From the NCBI RefSeq assembly GCF_964340395.1, contig NC_135564.1, positions 20,483,402-20,547,401 of the forward strand: a stretch of DNA of 64,000 bases. The letters are read 5' to 3'. This document shows positions 53,142 through 63,992 of this stretch, in pieces. Positions within the stretch are counted from its first letter, which is position 1, and the number at the start of each line of letters is the position of its first letter. The notes beneath the pieces are model-generated. The model was not told where the DNA came from. It saw nothing but the letters and a program-made list of their open reading frames with translations, and made no database searches. The translations under genes were made by a program, and so were the position numbers. This stretch comes from Glandiceps talaboti. Lineage: Eukaryota; Hemichordata; Enteropneusta; Spengelidae.

Positions 53142-54429
53142 AATATCAACAGTTCTTAGTTTTCTTTGTTCATCTATCATGTCATTGTCACAAATCACGA
53201 CCGTTTTACGGTACCGTTCTTAACGAGCCGGTCTCTACGAAGAAATAATAGCTCCGGTTTGCGAGAATGCTATCATGTGAGTAGGGTGTTACAAAGTGGA
53301 AGGAAGTGTGGCAGATTAAATTGATCTGAAACTGGGTGAGGAAACCTCCAACTGCCAGGGTATTTGCATTTTAATTATATAATAGATTTCCTATAAATCT
53401 ATCACCATTTTGAATTTAAAAATTATATTCGTTTATTAAACATATTAAAATAGTTGTGTTAAAGAAATGAACTGTTGGCATACATGTATTGGTATGAAGA
53501 TATGTCAATAAATCATACGTCATGATTTTACCAAACAATGTGTATTCTGTTTGTCTGTCTGTTTGTTTGTTTGTTTAATCTCCCATCTCCCATGCCGTAA
53601 ATAATGAACTGTCCCAACAATAAATTCGGCTTTAATAATATTTTCAAGAGGGTTGTTGTTTAGCTGGTGATATACGAGTTTAATCCATGGTGTTGCCTGC
53701 CTATGGCATACACTCCAATAAATAGAAATTGCAACCATTGCCTAAATGCTCAAAGAACGGAAATGAAATTTCCTATGATTCGTAGGGGAGAGAGTGAAAT
53801 TGTTCTGGAATGACATAAATGTTGGACAAGCACGGTGTACAGCTAGCTGTTCTGTGCTATACCCCAGGGGTACTTTTATACAGTGAAACTACGCAGGTTT
53901 TCAGCAAACCAGCATGACTTTGTGCATAATGTAAGCTTTTATTACACTGTGAACATTACTGAGGTGGGTTGATACGGTCAGCAGACTAGTAGCTCTTGTA
54001 ATATGCATTAACTATGGTTGTCAATCGTATGGAGGTATCCAGGTACATTAAACCCGTGTGGATTGCAGTTTTCCTGCCTGTTTAGGATTGATAACTACTC
54101 CAGCCAATGGAAGAGATGAAGTCCAGGGATGAAGTGTGTCATATCTCTAGTGATTTGGCAGTGGAGCGGGACGGCAACATTTAGAAATTCTCCTACTGTA
54201 TATTTTCAGGATAAGCTTCAGTGTTATGGGAAGATAACCCAAACACCAAGGTCCTTAAAACTAAATCAGTATTATGCTGACATTGACTTTAGGTAGACCT
54301 ACATTGACGTCACTTGCTGTAACCGGTCTGATTTGTATATCACTCTACAAATTGTTTAAATCATGTGCTCCTAGTACTCCCATCCTTCGGCTTATAAGCA
54401 AAAGTACTTTTCTATCTATATAAATTGAA

Positions 54430-54430
<1 letters not shown>
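53142..54430. other. Intergenic, no gene recognised
   Basis: Only a short (TCTG)/(TTTG) run near 53548-53575 was noticed. Open frames are short and unrecognised. Confidence 0.5.
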
Positions 54431-54433
<3 letters not shown>

Positions 54434-54525
<92 letters not shown>

Positions 54526-54535
54526 AGGGGGAGGG
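54434..54535 (+). repeat. (GA)n microsatellite
   Basis: About 43 GA units followed by GGGGGAGGGGGAGGGG. Confidence 0.97.
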
Positions 54536-54799
54536 GTGGAAGTTCTGAAATGCTATTCATTGTTTAATTTGAACCATGTTTCTACTAGTCATATTAAAAC
54601 GTGCAAAGTCATTTTTATAAAAATTTATAGAAGTAAACCATACTAATGACTATAATTTCTTTAATTGATGGGTTAAAATTATAAACTGAGAAATTTGAGT
54701 ACAACACTGTAGCCAATTTGAATAATGGAAAATGTACTATTCATGGTTTCAAAAATCAGTAAAATATAGTTACCTTGGAATAGTAAATTAGAAATGAAT

Positions 54800-54950
54800 T
54801 CGATGGACCTTAGGTAGAGATCACTTTTTACGGTGGGGGGGGGCACGGTAAATTGGGGGAGGGCACCTCAATTTGGAACTTAAAGGGGGGGGGTTATCAT
54901 TTTTACAAAGTAAATAAAGGGGGGGGGGTACCTTATTTTCAACAACTGAA
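54800..54950. repeat. Poly-G-rich repeat remnant
   Basis: Three runs of 7-10 G within GGGCACGGTAAATTGGGGGA, AACTTAAAGGGGGG and AAATAAAGGGGGGG contexts. It resembles the G-rich parts of other elements in the window, but no clear ends are visible. Confidence 0.5.
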
Positions 54951-55437
54951 CGAAATCATGAACCACCCTGCTGTACTTAAATTTCCATTCAACAAATGTA
55001 TGTGCATACAATAAACCATAAACAATGGCTATAAATATACGTTCAAATATAACATAAACTCTTTGTCTTTCAATACATCCCAAGCATATGACATGGAGTC
55101 ATAACATTGCACCTTTTAGTAAGCAACAGTTTTGTTAGAAATGACCTCAATATTGCAGGCCATTAGTTGCATTGTGTCACTATGTGGTATAACAACTTGC
55201 ATGTGTAGCTGTACAAGAACACATAAGAAATTAAATACCTTGAAATTTACTGGATGGACTGATTCTAAAATCTGTGCCTCCATTGACCTGAACATGTTGA
55301 ATTGCACACAAACATAGCCAATAGAGACATAATTTCAAATAATTTAATGAATTTGTATCTCTAAATGTAACTGACTTCCACTGTGCATGTTTTTCCCAAA
55401 TTTTCTCACTTTCTACTTGATCGTTTTTATCATTATT

Positions 55438-55825
55438 TGTGATGAAATGATTTAACTTTTGAAACCTTAAAATTAGTGATACGTTTATGATATAACTAAG
55501 TTGTGTTTTGCTTCTGAATGGTGCTCTGAATGGCCTCCAAAGGTGTTCATTTTTCAAAAAGCTCTTACCAAGGGAGGGGGCGACACCCCCTCCCAAACGC
55601 CTGCATAGAAGGCAGGGCACGACTTGAAATGGTTTAAACTTTTGAAACTTTAAAATTAGTGATACTTTTATGATGTAACTACGTTGTGTTTTACTTCGAA
55701 TGGTGCTCTAAATGGCCTCCAAAGGTTGCTCATTTTTCAAAAAGCTATTACCATGGGAGGGGGATACCCCCTCCCAACCCCCGCTTGTGTAGCAGCCGCG
55801 CACGCGCGTAGCGTGCACTTAATTC
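55438..55825 (+). repeat. ~190-bp direct duplication (2 copies)
   Basis: CTTTTGAAACYTTAAAATTA, ATGGCCTCCAAAGG and AGGGAGGGGG...CCCCCTCCCAA occur in the same order from about 55455 and 55640. Each copy contains a G/C-run hairpin (GGGAGGGGG with CCCCCTCCC). Confidence 0.85.
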
Positions 55826-56970
55826 TCCCCATACTTTTTCCAGTTCTCTCCCTACTTTGAAACTTACTGAAACCCTTAGGTTTACAATTATATTAACCCC
55901 ATTTCTAATATTGTACTTTATAATTAACTGAATTAATCTATAATGGTAATAGTTCAGAGATATCCTAGAACTTTTGGTTACTAAACCATGAATATTTTGC
56001 ATGTCCATGAACAGACAATCATACTTCTCATAAGGTTCCTGTCTAAAGAGCTTTATACATGTGAAGCAATGGATTTGGGACAGCAATTTACCAGATACAC
56101 TTAAAATTACTGTAAATATAAGAAGTAAAATTAACTATTCAGTGTGCTATATTGTGCTTTGAGAATCTAGAGTGTCTTTTGCAAGAACAAGAAGAATTTT
56201 TCTTGTCAACAGATGTCGGGGGGGGGGGTCAGTGTGTTTGTTTATTTGTCAGAGGGGGGTTGGGTTGTTTTATGGGTGAATCGCAGGGGGTCACTATTTT
56301 TAAGTACAAAACGAACAAGAAGTCCCCAGCCCACCCCCGGCCGTAAAACTGATCGCTCCCTTACTCAAGTAATGCGTGTGAACATTGTTAGTTCACCCCA
56401 AGGACAGAACACCGAAAGACCTTCTATTTGCCTCTATATATCACATCACATGTGACCAGGAGAGTAGTTGTATTAGGGACTCTAAACTCCGAGTCTCAAT
56501 GTCCCATTCAAAGAACACTCAAAAGAGAACTATATGACCACCGTACTGGGACCAATGCAACAAGACCGGTTGCAATGTGTCCTGGGCTAAAACCAAGAAC
56601 ATGTCTGGTTAAAATGTGAGGTACAGAGAAGGCCATCGTGAACAGGGACCAAGGATACAAACTACCATCATAATGTTTAAGGTTTTAGGAGGAATTTCCT
56701 TGAGCCACTGTTGAATATCGTCGACTTAGACCGCCATGATGATCATGATCACAGGCACTCGACTCGTAGGGAATGGATCACAGTTGGCTTCGAACAGTGA
56801 GTGCTGAGTATTTCATTTTCAGTGCCCGAGAACTGACAGAGGGAGTGTATCTATGAGTAAATGGTTATTGAATAAATTGATACACAGTTTACAAAGTACA
56901 TGTGAATGCCTAATAATAATGATTCCTGTTACCATGTTGTGCGTTGTAAGAATGCCGTTTTCTATGTGCA
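55826..56970. other. Intergenic, no gene recognised
   Basis: Includes a G-rich element remnant at 56215-56370 related to 44036-44762 (GGGGGTCACTATTTTTAAG, CAGCCCACCCCCGG). No exons seen. Confidence 0.5.
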
Positions 56971-56984
56971 TGTGACTTGTGAAT

Positions 56985-57240
56985 GTACACGGCACTCACG
57001 GTGTATGCCATACTCGGCATTACAAATACTCCGTAACGAATGTACACGGCACTCACGGTGTACGCCATACTCGGCATTACGAATGTACACCGCACTCACG
57101 GTGTACGCCATACTCTGCATTACGAATGTACACCGCACTCACGGTGTACGCCATACTCGGCATTACAAATACTCCGTAACGAATGTACACCGCACTCACG
57201 GTGTACGCCATACTCGGCATTACAAATACTCCGTAACGAA
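56985..57240. repeat. 42/57-bp tandem repeat with an 8-bp-stem hairpin in each unit, 5 copies
   Basis: Each unit has GTACACCGCACTCACGGTGT AC or its GGCACTCACGG variant, where GTACACCG pairs with CGGTGTAC around a CACTCA loop. The hairpin is followed by GCCATACTCGGCATTAC. The long units add AAATACTCCGTAAC. Intergenic. Confidence 0.9.
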
Positions 57241-57386
57241 TGAAAATATGTTACCCGAGTGCGTGTGTATGTACTGTAAGCCTTGCTAAGTTTAAAGTAT
57301 TTAGTTTAGTTTTGTGTTGTTTTTATACATGTTCTGTTCGTTGTATGCTTACTTACGCCATAACCTATTCACCTTGTATATATACA

Positions 57387-57941
57387 TACTAGAGTCCGGG
57401 GTGGGGTGGGGGTGGGGATGGGTGGTAACTCCATGGGTAACATTACGGGGAGGCTCCTCACAAACATTGAACCCGAATGTGTTGTGATACCAATTCTATG
57501 CAAAAAGTATACCCTTTCTGATACCAAGTTGAACTTTAATTAGTCTAAGTACAATCGAACTGTTCTTGATCGCTCTGACCGTCTCAGTCCACTAGCACTA
57601 TTATTATGTGTCGATGGAGTCACTATCAATCTATCAATCGGATGATACCATGATCAGTTATCTGTTGATTAATATCAATAGTGATTCGTTCTTGTCTGAC
57701 TTTATGACGTTTTCCTATTTGAAGGTAGATACACCAGGTTGAAACGCTTCCTGTGTTGACTGCATAGTCTCTGTTAATTAACGCCAGTTTTGATTCACCA
57801 GACCCTTTCTCATAACCCCCCCCCCCATGAAAAGTATATCCTTTCTGATACCAACCGGCATAAAAAAAACGACCCCTTTCGCGCGGACCCTCCCCGTATT
57901 GCCACCTATGTGAGTTGCCCCCCCCCCCCGGGACTATAGTA
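57387..57941. mobile_element. ~555-bp element with G/C-rich inverted ends
   Basis: The left end ACTAGAGTCCGGGG mirrors the right end CCCGGGACTATAGT. Further in, GGTAACTCCATGGGTAACAT and TACGGGGAGG mirror TATTGCCACCTATGTGAGTTG and CCTCCCCGTA. AAGTATAYCCTTTCTGATACCA occurs near both ends. Confidence 0.75.
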
Positions 57942-59160
57942 AAGGTATGAAATTAAAATTATTCGATACCCGGTGGAAATCCTCTGCATAGAATTCCATA
58001 ACAACAAATTTTTAGACAAAATTCTTCAACTATAACCATAAAACCACCACGATTAATAAGATAAACAATACATTCAATAAAACCCACCATCAACTGACAA
58101 AGAATTCCACGGCAAGGTAGGAAAATTAGCAAAGATTTTAGATACTAACCCTGGCGAACGGGTAAAATCAAACTTAGTCAAGCGACCTTTGACCTCTAAA
58201 CTCCCTTGCCTGTGATTGGTCAGTGACACACGTGATCATAAATATTGATCGACAGAGGGGTTGACATACATACATACATACATACATACATACATACATA
58301 CATACATACATACATACATACAGCACCTGTGAAAACCACCTGTTGATTCATCACTACATGATGTAATGTGCAAAGTACGAAACAAAGACGGTTGGTTCGC
58401 CTAAATGTCAATTTAAACTACAACTCTGCTAAATATATAAAACATTAGATCCGATATACAAATATACGAAAATTGTCCAATGTACAACAGACGGCTGTCA
58501 AAACTTGACCAAAATAGAATAAAAGCTATATTCGTTATCAGGTTCATCACAGGGTGATTCAGAAACAATGCAACTATATAGGAGAATTGTAATGAATTCA
58601 TGACTTCTGAGTATTGCATAAACAACCCTAAGATAGAGTCCCGTGAACAATACTGGATGCTATATGGTTCATAACTTATCTTGACATTCTTGACATTTAT
58701 GTGACCATTCGCCAACAACTAATTAACCCAGATAAGATGTTACTTTGCTCTATGTTATTTCTATCAAATTTTACCAAACCTATCATTCACAACTCCGAAA
58801 TATTACAAATACACGGTTGACGCTTTGTTACATATAAAGCATTCCCTTCAAAAGAAAATGGGAAATTGGTGTTTCTGTACGGGTACATGTATATGAGAAT
58901 GGATAGAGTATATATACTCAAGAAGGCAGAGCAAAATACTAAACCATGGCGGTGGCTTATCCTGTAACACATTTGTATAATGTATTTGTCGGAGTACATC
59001 ATGATCTGAAAGTGTCAAGTGTTAGGGTTCGTTGTATTCCAGAAACGGCGTGACTCACTTTCAAACGCATGCGCAACTTTATGCCATAGTGCATTGTAAA
59101 TTTACGTGCCAGTATACTAGTATATAGTGCAGAACCACCGTTTTTGTCCGTTGCATATGC
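57942..59160. other. Intergenic with one (CATA)n microsatellite
   Basis: The (CATA)n array is at 58265-58322. The rest shows no gene or element. The promoter of the downstream gene is presumably near 59100-59260 but no core motif was identified. Confidence 0.5.
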
Positions 59161-59261
59161 CAATAGTGTAGTGTGTGTGCTGCAACCCATTTGGATTGTG
59201 ATTTAGGTGTTTGTTTGACTTCTTCCACAAGTTGTACAGTTGCGACGTGTGTCAAAACAGT

Positions 59262-61375
59262 ATGAATATTAAGTCTAAATTGTTGTTCTTAACTTGTCTA
59301 CTGTCTTTACTAACGGATTCCAATGAATTGCGTAGACGTCGTCGACGACGTTGGTGTGGTCCGACGCTGAACTGCTCTGTCAGTGACTGGGCTGCTTGGT
59401 CGGCGTGTTCAGCTCCGTGTGGAAATGATGGACAACGGACCAGAACACGATATGTTACTTCGGGAGCAAGTTGTGGTGGATCTTGTCCCTATGGTCTAAG
59501 TGAAAGCCAGTCGTGTAACGTTCCTGGATGTAACGGTCACGGCTTACCATTGTCGACATCGTGTAGTTGTGATGGTGACTGGTGGGGTACATGCTGTGAT
59601 AAAAGTAAGTTGGACGATAATTCATATCTCCGTAGCTAATAGAGTAAGGACACTTTTAAACTATCCAAATACGTATGTTATGTTGAACAAACGACGGTTC
59701 TTTGTATTAAAAGCGATAGCTAAGTTACCATCGAAATATCATTACTATTTGCCAATGATTTGTGACCAATCAGAAATCAATATCCCTCAACGTCATCTCC
59801 ATCATTTACATTTCCAATTGAATTCTGTCTATATGTGAATTTCTGGTTAGCGCGACAGTGTATTCTGTCTGTGGTAACTTGTCACTCTGGATAAGCGGAA
59901 AGAGACAATACGTGTTCATTACAATAAATATAAATGAACAAGGAGTGTAATAATACCACTATTATGATTTGATATGCAAGTATTAAACACATAGATAGAT
60001 TGATACGTTAAATACCACGACTTGCAGTCTTGGTCACCGCTCACCAACATTCTTAAATGTATTTTCTTATTATTAACTGATTTGAATATACATAAACAAA
60101 CATAGTTCCTAAATTAAACAAGGAAAAATGACAAGTGACGCAATGACTCCTTCAGACAGTTTTTACGAAATTATTCTACCGACAAAAGTCAGTGATTTAG
60201 ACCGTGACACATTCCAAGGAAAGTATCAACGAGTTCAACAGAAGAGAAACACTTTAATAAATGTCTTTGTTCCGAGCTTACATTTCTTACGAATTACCAA
60301 GTTTAGTACAATGTATATACTTTTGCTGACTTTCTGTCATCTTTGTAAAACGCTAAATTTCTGTCACCATGGCGATATGATTCAGAAAAGACGTCATACC
60401 TTTCAGGACCACAGAACGTATGAAAACGGAAGCATGATAAGAAAATAACACGTAAATAGTACAATGAACAATGCGAAGTTTGACCCGAAGCTCACTTTGC
60501 CTTTGTTCAAACAGACAATAAGCCTGTATACACAGTGAGGAAATCTGAGAGAAAACTAGGTCGTCTAGTCCTTGAAGAAGAGACGATTACTTCAAAATGT
60601 GATATGGTGACTTTATCTCTCGTTTACCTATCTATTGATATTGTACTTGCAAATTAGCTTGAATACCACAATGAGAAAGACAGTGTCTTCAAACTTTTCA
60701 ATGCCACTTCACTTCGAAGAGGGTGTTCGAAAGAGGGACCTATACTTTCAAATATCGACCGTTAATGTTATTTAACAAAAGTATTTGAAGACACTTGAAC
60801 TCCTCCACAAATAGGACTGAGCGGCAGTTACTCGAAATTCCCAGTGATACCATCACGGTATGGGTATATGTAGAGTCATGATATGGGCGAATGGTTAGAG
60901 TGGCCGGCTTGGAATCTGCAAGTTGCAACATATTAATTGTAAAGCGCTTTGAGCACAGAGTGGGAAAGCGCTATATAAAAACCAACATTATTATCATCAT
61001 TATATGAAACCTTGGGTTGGGTCAGTCCTCAAATTAGATTCGTAAGGACTAGTTTACAAATCCATAACAGGTGATGCCTTACTGAATTAATGTTCAAACC
61101 AGATTTATTCCAATAACACGAGACATAGTTACGGCAACATGTACCACAATACATCGGATCCCTAAGATCAAAGCTGAATATGGTAAACGGGCATTTCATT
61201 ATGTAAAGCGGTACTGTTCTGTGGAACAATCTGTTTCCATCGATGAGATCGGCTCTGAATTCAACGACTTTTAAAGGGGAATTTAAGAATTTAGTTTTCT
61301 TAATGTTGTCGGTCGTCGTTTCTGTTATAAGAAAACATGACATCTTGCCGTGTAACTTTTACGTTAGTACGATCT

Positions 61376-61444
<69 letters not shown>

Positions 61445-61562
61445 TTTCGTAAATTGTTGTTTTTATCAACCGATATATTTTGCAACGCCTTGCGACATGT
61501 TACACTATGAGAACAATATGTGCTCTGCACTGAAATGAAGTCTGCATATGAAAGGCAAAGAG

Positions 61563-61617
<55 letters not shown>

Positions 61618-61718
61618 GTACAAACAAACAAACAAACAAACAAACAAACAAACAAATAAGTAAGTAAGTAAATAAATAAATAGATTGACAGAATAACCAA
61701 ACAAACACACACACACAC

Positions 61719-61755
<37 letters not shown>

Positions 61756-62494
61756 AGTAAGAATGAGAGAGAAAAAAGGAGACATTGTACATATTGTGCT
61801 ATGTCGTGTACGACACAACACGTGTACAACTAGTGTCCTGCAGTACCATCAACGTAGGCCTAGTTGGTACATGCATTGAAATGTGTAATAATAATCGTTC
61901 CTGTCCAGGCTATAGCACTATTGCAGTATTAGGTTCGGACATGTTTGCATAGAGCCCTTCTATTCTCAGGTGAGTTGCCAGTAGTTACAATTCACACCTT
62001 CGAAGTGGTCGTCCTCGTCTTCGTCGTCCTCGTCCAGTATAAAACTAATAATGCAACACACACTCAGTCTGTTTCTCTCTATTTTGTCATGATTGTTATC
62101 AAATGATGCGACACTAACAAACTAACTTTTGCTGTTTTGGCAGTTACAAAGGAAGGTCAGTGCCCAGCTGTAGACCAGGGACCACACTTGGTATGTATAA
62201 CCATATATATAGCAGAGTGCAGTGATGATGCTCATTGTTCAGGATCTCAAAAATGTTGCAATGATGGATGTCATTATGTTTGTGTTGAACCCACTCCAGG
62301 TGAGAATCTATCAAATATTTTGTCTACGCATTTTGCAAAATTCTCTTCTCAAAAACAGACTGCAAGTCAAATCATGTCAGATGTTCTTGCTGTGATTGCA
62401 GCAGTTGTCAAAGATGGTCAGTGTCCAGTGTGTCCAGTCATAACAATAGTCATAGTCGATCTATAGTTGTTTGAATCAGAATATAAAACACTCT

Positions 62495-62574
<80 letters not shown>

Positions 62575-63432
62575 GGCGGGCGCGCGCGCGCGCGCGCGCG
62601 CGCGTGTGTGTGTGTGTGTAATTGTCTCGGGCAGGTCACTCAAAAGTTTTTGTAAGAAAGTTTGGTTAAGGATACGGGGATGGGGATGGGGGTGGGGTTA
62701 CTTAATTTCTTTGTTAAATAATGAGAGCTCCTTCAGACCGAATCACTTTTTTTCAATCTCTTTCATGTAGTTCCGAAGCCGGGTCAGTGTCCCGTAGCAA
62801 CAACAGACCAACTTAGTGTATGTATTGAAATGTGCGATAATGACCACACCTGTCCAGACACTAGCAAGTGTTGCGGTAATGGTTGTGGACATGTTTGCAT
62901 TCAACCCATCTCACGTGAGTTGCCACAAGTAACAATTCGCATCTTCGATGTGGTCGTCGTATTCTCTGTATTTTATTCATGAGTGCTATCGTTTATTGGT
63001 GACATTCAAGTTAAGTGACACAAGCAGAGACTAATATTTGCTCTTTTGACAGTTACTAAGGTAGAGTAGAATGCTTTGATGATGCCCACTGTTCGGGAAG
63101 TTAATGCTGCAGTAATGGATGTAGTCTTGTTGTGTTGCACCCACACCTAGTAAATATTTACTACCATGTTATTCTCATTTCTCTTACTGTGAAAGGTGCC
63201 AACCCTGTCAATTTTAAGCCAAATTTCTTCCTTACGATAGTGTCTTTCCTTTTAAGATTGAATCATTGTTCCAATATCTTCCATACAGCTCATAAGCCAG
63301 GTCAGTGCCCTGTAGTACCAGAATACCAACGAGGTACTTGCAGTGAAATGTGTGGAAATGACCAAACCTGTCCAGGCACGAGGAAGTGTTGCAGTAATGG
63401 TTGTGGACGTTCTTGCCAAGAGCCTGTCTCAG
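59262..63432 (+). CDS. Secreted TSP1-WAP multidomain protein, 5' part (4 exons seen, 3' partial)
   Basis: Exons inferred: 59262-59604, 62144-62299, 62771-62914, 63289-63432, all joined in phase 1; the gene probably continues past the window. Exon 1 has a signal peptide (MNIKSKLLFLTCLLSLL), a run of seven Arg, then a thrombospondin type-1 domain (WAAWSACSAPCG, QRTRTRY, CGGSCPYG). A short Cys-rich EGF-like end follows (CSCDGDWWGTCCDK). Each later exon is one WAP four-disulfide core with all eight Cys (GQCP...C...C...C...KCC...GC...C), ending in PTP, PIS or PVS. WAP modules are typically small protease inhibitors or antimicrobial; TSP1 usually binds matrix glycans or proteins. The ATG at 59262 was chosen because it opens the signal peptide. 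The first WAP has four extra residues between Cys2 and Cys3. I do not recognise a named orthologue. Confidence 0.85.
60885..60995 (+). mobile_element. tRNA-derived SINE with L2-type tail
   Basis: The tRNA-like head is GGGCGAATGGTTAGAGTGGC (A-box TGGTTAGAGTGG). The B-box region looks deleted. The 3' tail reads TTGTAAAGCGCTTTGAGCAC then GGGAAAGCGCTATATAAAA and an ATTATTATC end. The AAAGCGCTATATAA tail is the one shared by many SINEs mobilised by L2-like LINEs. Confidence 0.8.
61377..61444 (+). repeat. (TCTG)n microsatellite
   Basis: About 17 units, in intron 1 of the TSP1-WAP gene. Confidence 0.95.
61565..61755 (+). repeat. (GATA)n-(CAAA)n-(GTAA)n-(CA)n compound microsatellite
   Basis: About 13 GATA units, nine CAAA units, short GTAA/AAAT runs and two CA arrays in succession. 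Confidence 0.95.
61829..61971 (+). pseudogene. Decayed WAP exon (A-type)
   Basis: Nucleotide similarity to the intact exon 63289-63432: TGTCCTGCAGTACCATCAAC, GGTACATGCATTGAAATGTG, CGTTCCTGTCCAGGC, GGACATGTTTGCAT, ending CTCAGGTGAGTTGCCAG. It has in-frame stops and lost cysteines, and no clean acceptor, so it is not used as coding sequence. The following intron also matches the intron after 62914. Confidence 0.85.
62405..62465 (+). pseudogene. Truncated WAP exon start (B-type)
   Basis: Acceptor-like GCAGCAG, then TTGTCAAAGATGGTCAGTGT CCA (VKDGQCP), like the start of exon 62144-62299. Similarity stops after that and a stop follows at 62463. No donor. Confidence 0.7.
62498..62618 (+). repeat. 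(GT)n-(GC)n microsatellite
   Basis: About 29 GT units, then GCGT/GCGG units, about 12 GC units and GT again. Alternating purine-pyrimidine throughout, a Z-DNA-prone tract, in intron 2 of the TSP1-WAP gene. Confidence 0.95.
63053..63150 (+). pseudogene. Decayed WAP exon (B-type)
   Basis: Preceded by a good acceptor (CTCTTTTGACAG), with TTACTAAGGTAGAGTAGAAT, GATGATGCCCACTGTTCGGG, CTGCAGTAATGGATGTAGTC and CCCACACCTAG matching exon 62144-62299. About 55 bp are deleted, a TAG occurs early in frame, and the donor GT is changed (CCTAG|TAAATA). Confidence 0.88.
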
Positions 63433-63589
63433 GTGAGTTGTCATTATATCTTCAATTTGCACCCTCAACATTGGCGTTGTCACGCGTAACGGAACTGTTT
63501 CTCTGTTTTCTATTCGCGACTGCTATCGTTTATTGGTGAGAAGCAATAAATGGCGCGACACTAATGGACAGCATATGATCTTTTGACAG

Positions 63590-63992
63590 TAGTGTACAGT
63601 TGTGGAACAGAGAATGATAGCATTTGTATACAAAAATGCAGTGATGATGTTCATCGTTTGAGATCTAAAAATGTTGCTGAAAGGGATGTGGTCTTGTTTG
63701 AGATGCAGAGACTGCTATCCATAATACAATATACATACATACATACATACATACATACATACATACATACATACATACATACATACATACATACATACAT
63801 ACATGCATGCATGCATGCATGCATACACACATACATACATACATACATACATACATACATACATACATACATACATACATACACACACACATACACACAT
63901 ACATACATACATACATACATACATACATACATACATACATACATACCTATCTCCGAAGGGACTGATGCCAGTCTATGTTGCACCTACACAAG
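63590..63992 (+). pseudogene. Decayed WAP exon (B-type) split by a (CATA)n expansion
   Basis: Acceptor TTTTGACAG at 63589, then coding-like CGTENDSICIQKCSDDVHR. A one-base loss shifts the KCC motif out of frame (AAAAATGTTGCTGAAAGGGA). A ~220-bp CATA/CATG array (63729-63945) follows. The expected exon end TATGTTGCACCTACACAAG with donor GTGAG is found at 63974-63992. The total length is not a multiple of three between phase-1 sites. Confidence 0.8.
63729..63945 (+). repeat. (CATA)n/(CATG)n microsatellite
   Basis: About 50 tetranucleotide units, with CATG units at 63803-63822 and CACA interruptions. Confidence 0.97.

Larger units (their letters stand above)
59605..61828 (+). other. Intron 1 of the TSP1-WAP gene, left part
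   Basis: Donor GTAAGT. Contains a SINE at 60885-60995, a (TCTG)n array at 61377-61444 and a compound microsatellite at 61565-61755. Other open frames are short and unrecognised. Confidence 0.6.

Noticed and set aside
55132-55317. Short frame with a hydrophobic stretch as a possible transmembrane exon of the Ig-FN3 gene
   Set aside because: No acceptor/donor in the right phase, lies past the AATAAA at 51510, and the peptide is Cys-rich and unlike DCC-family membrane regions.
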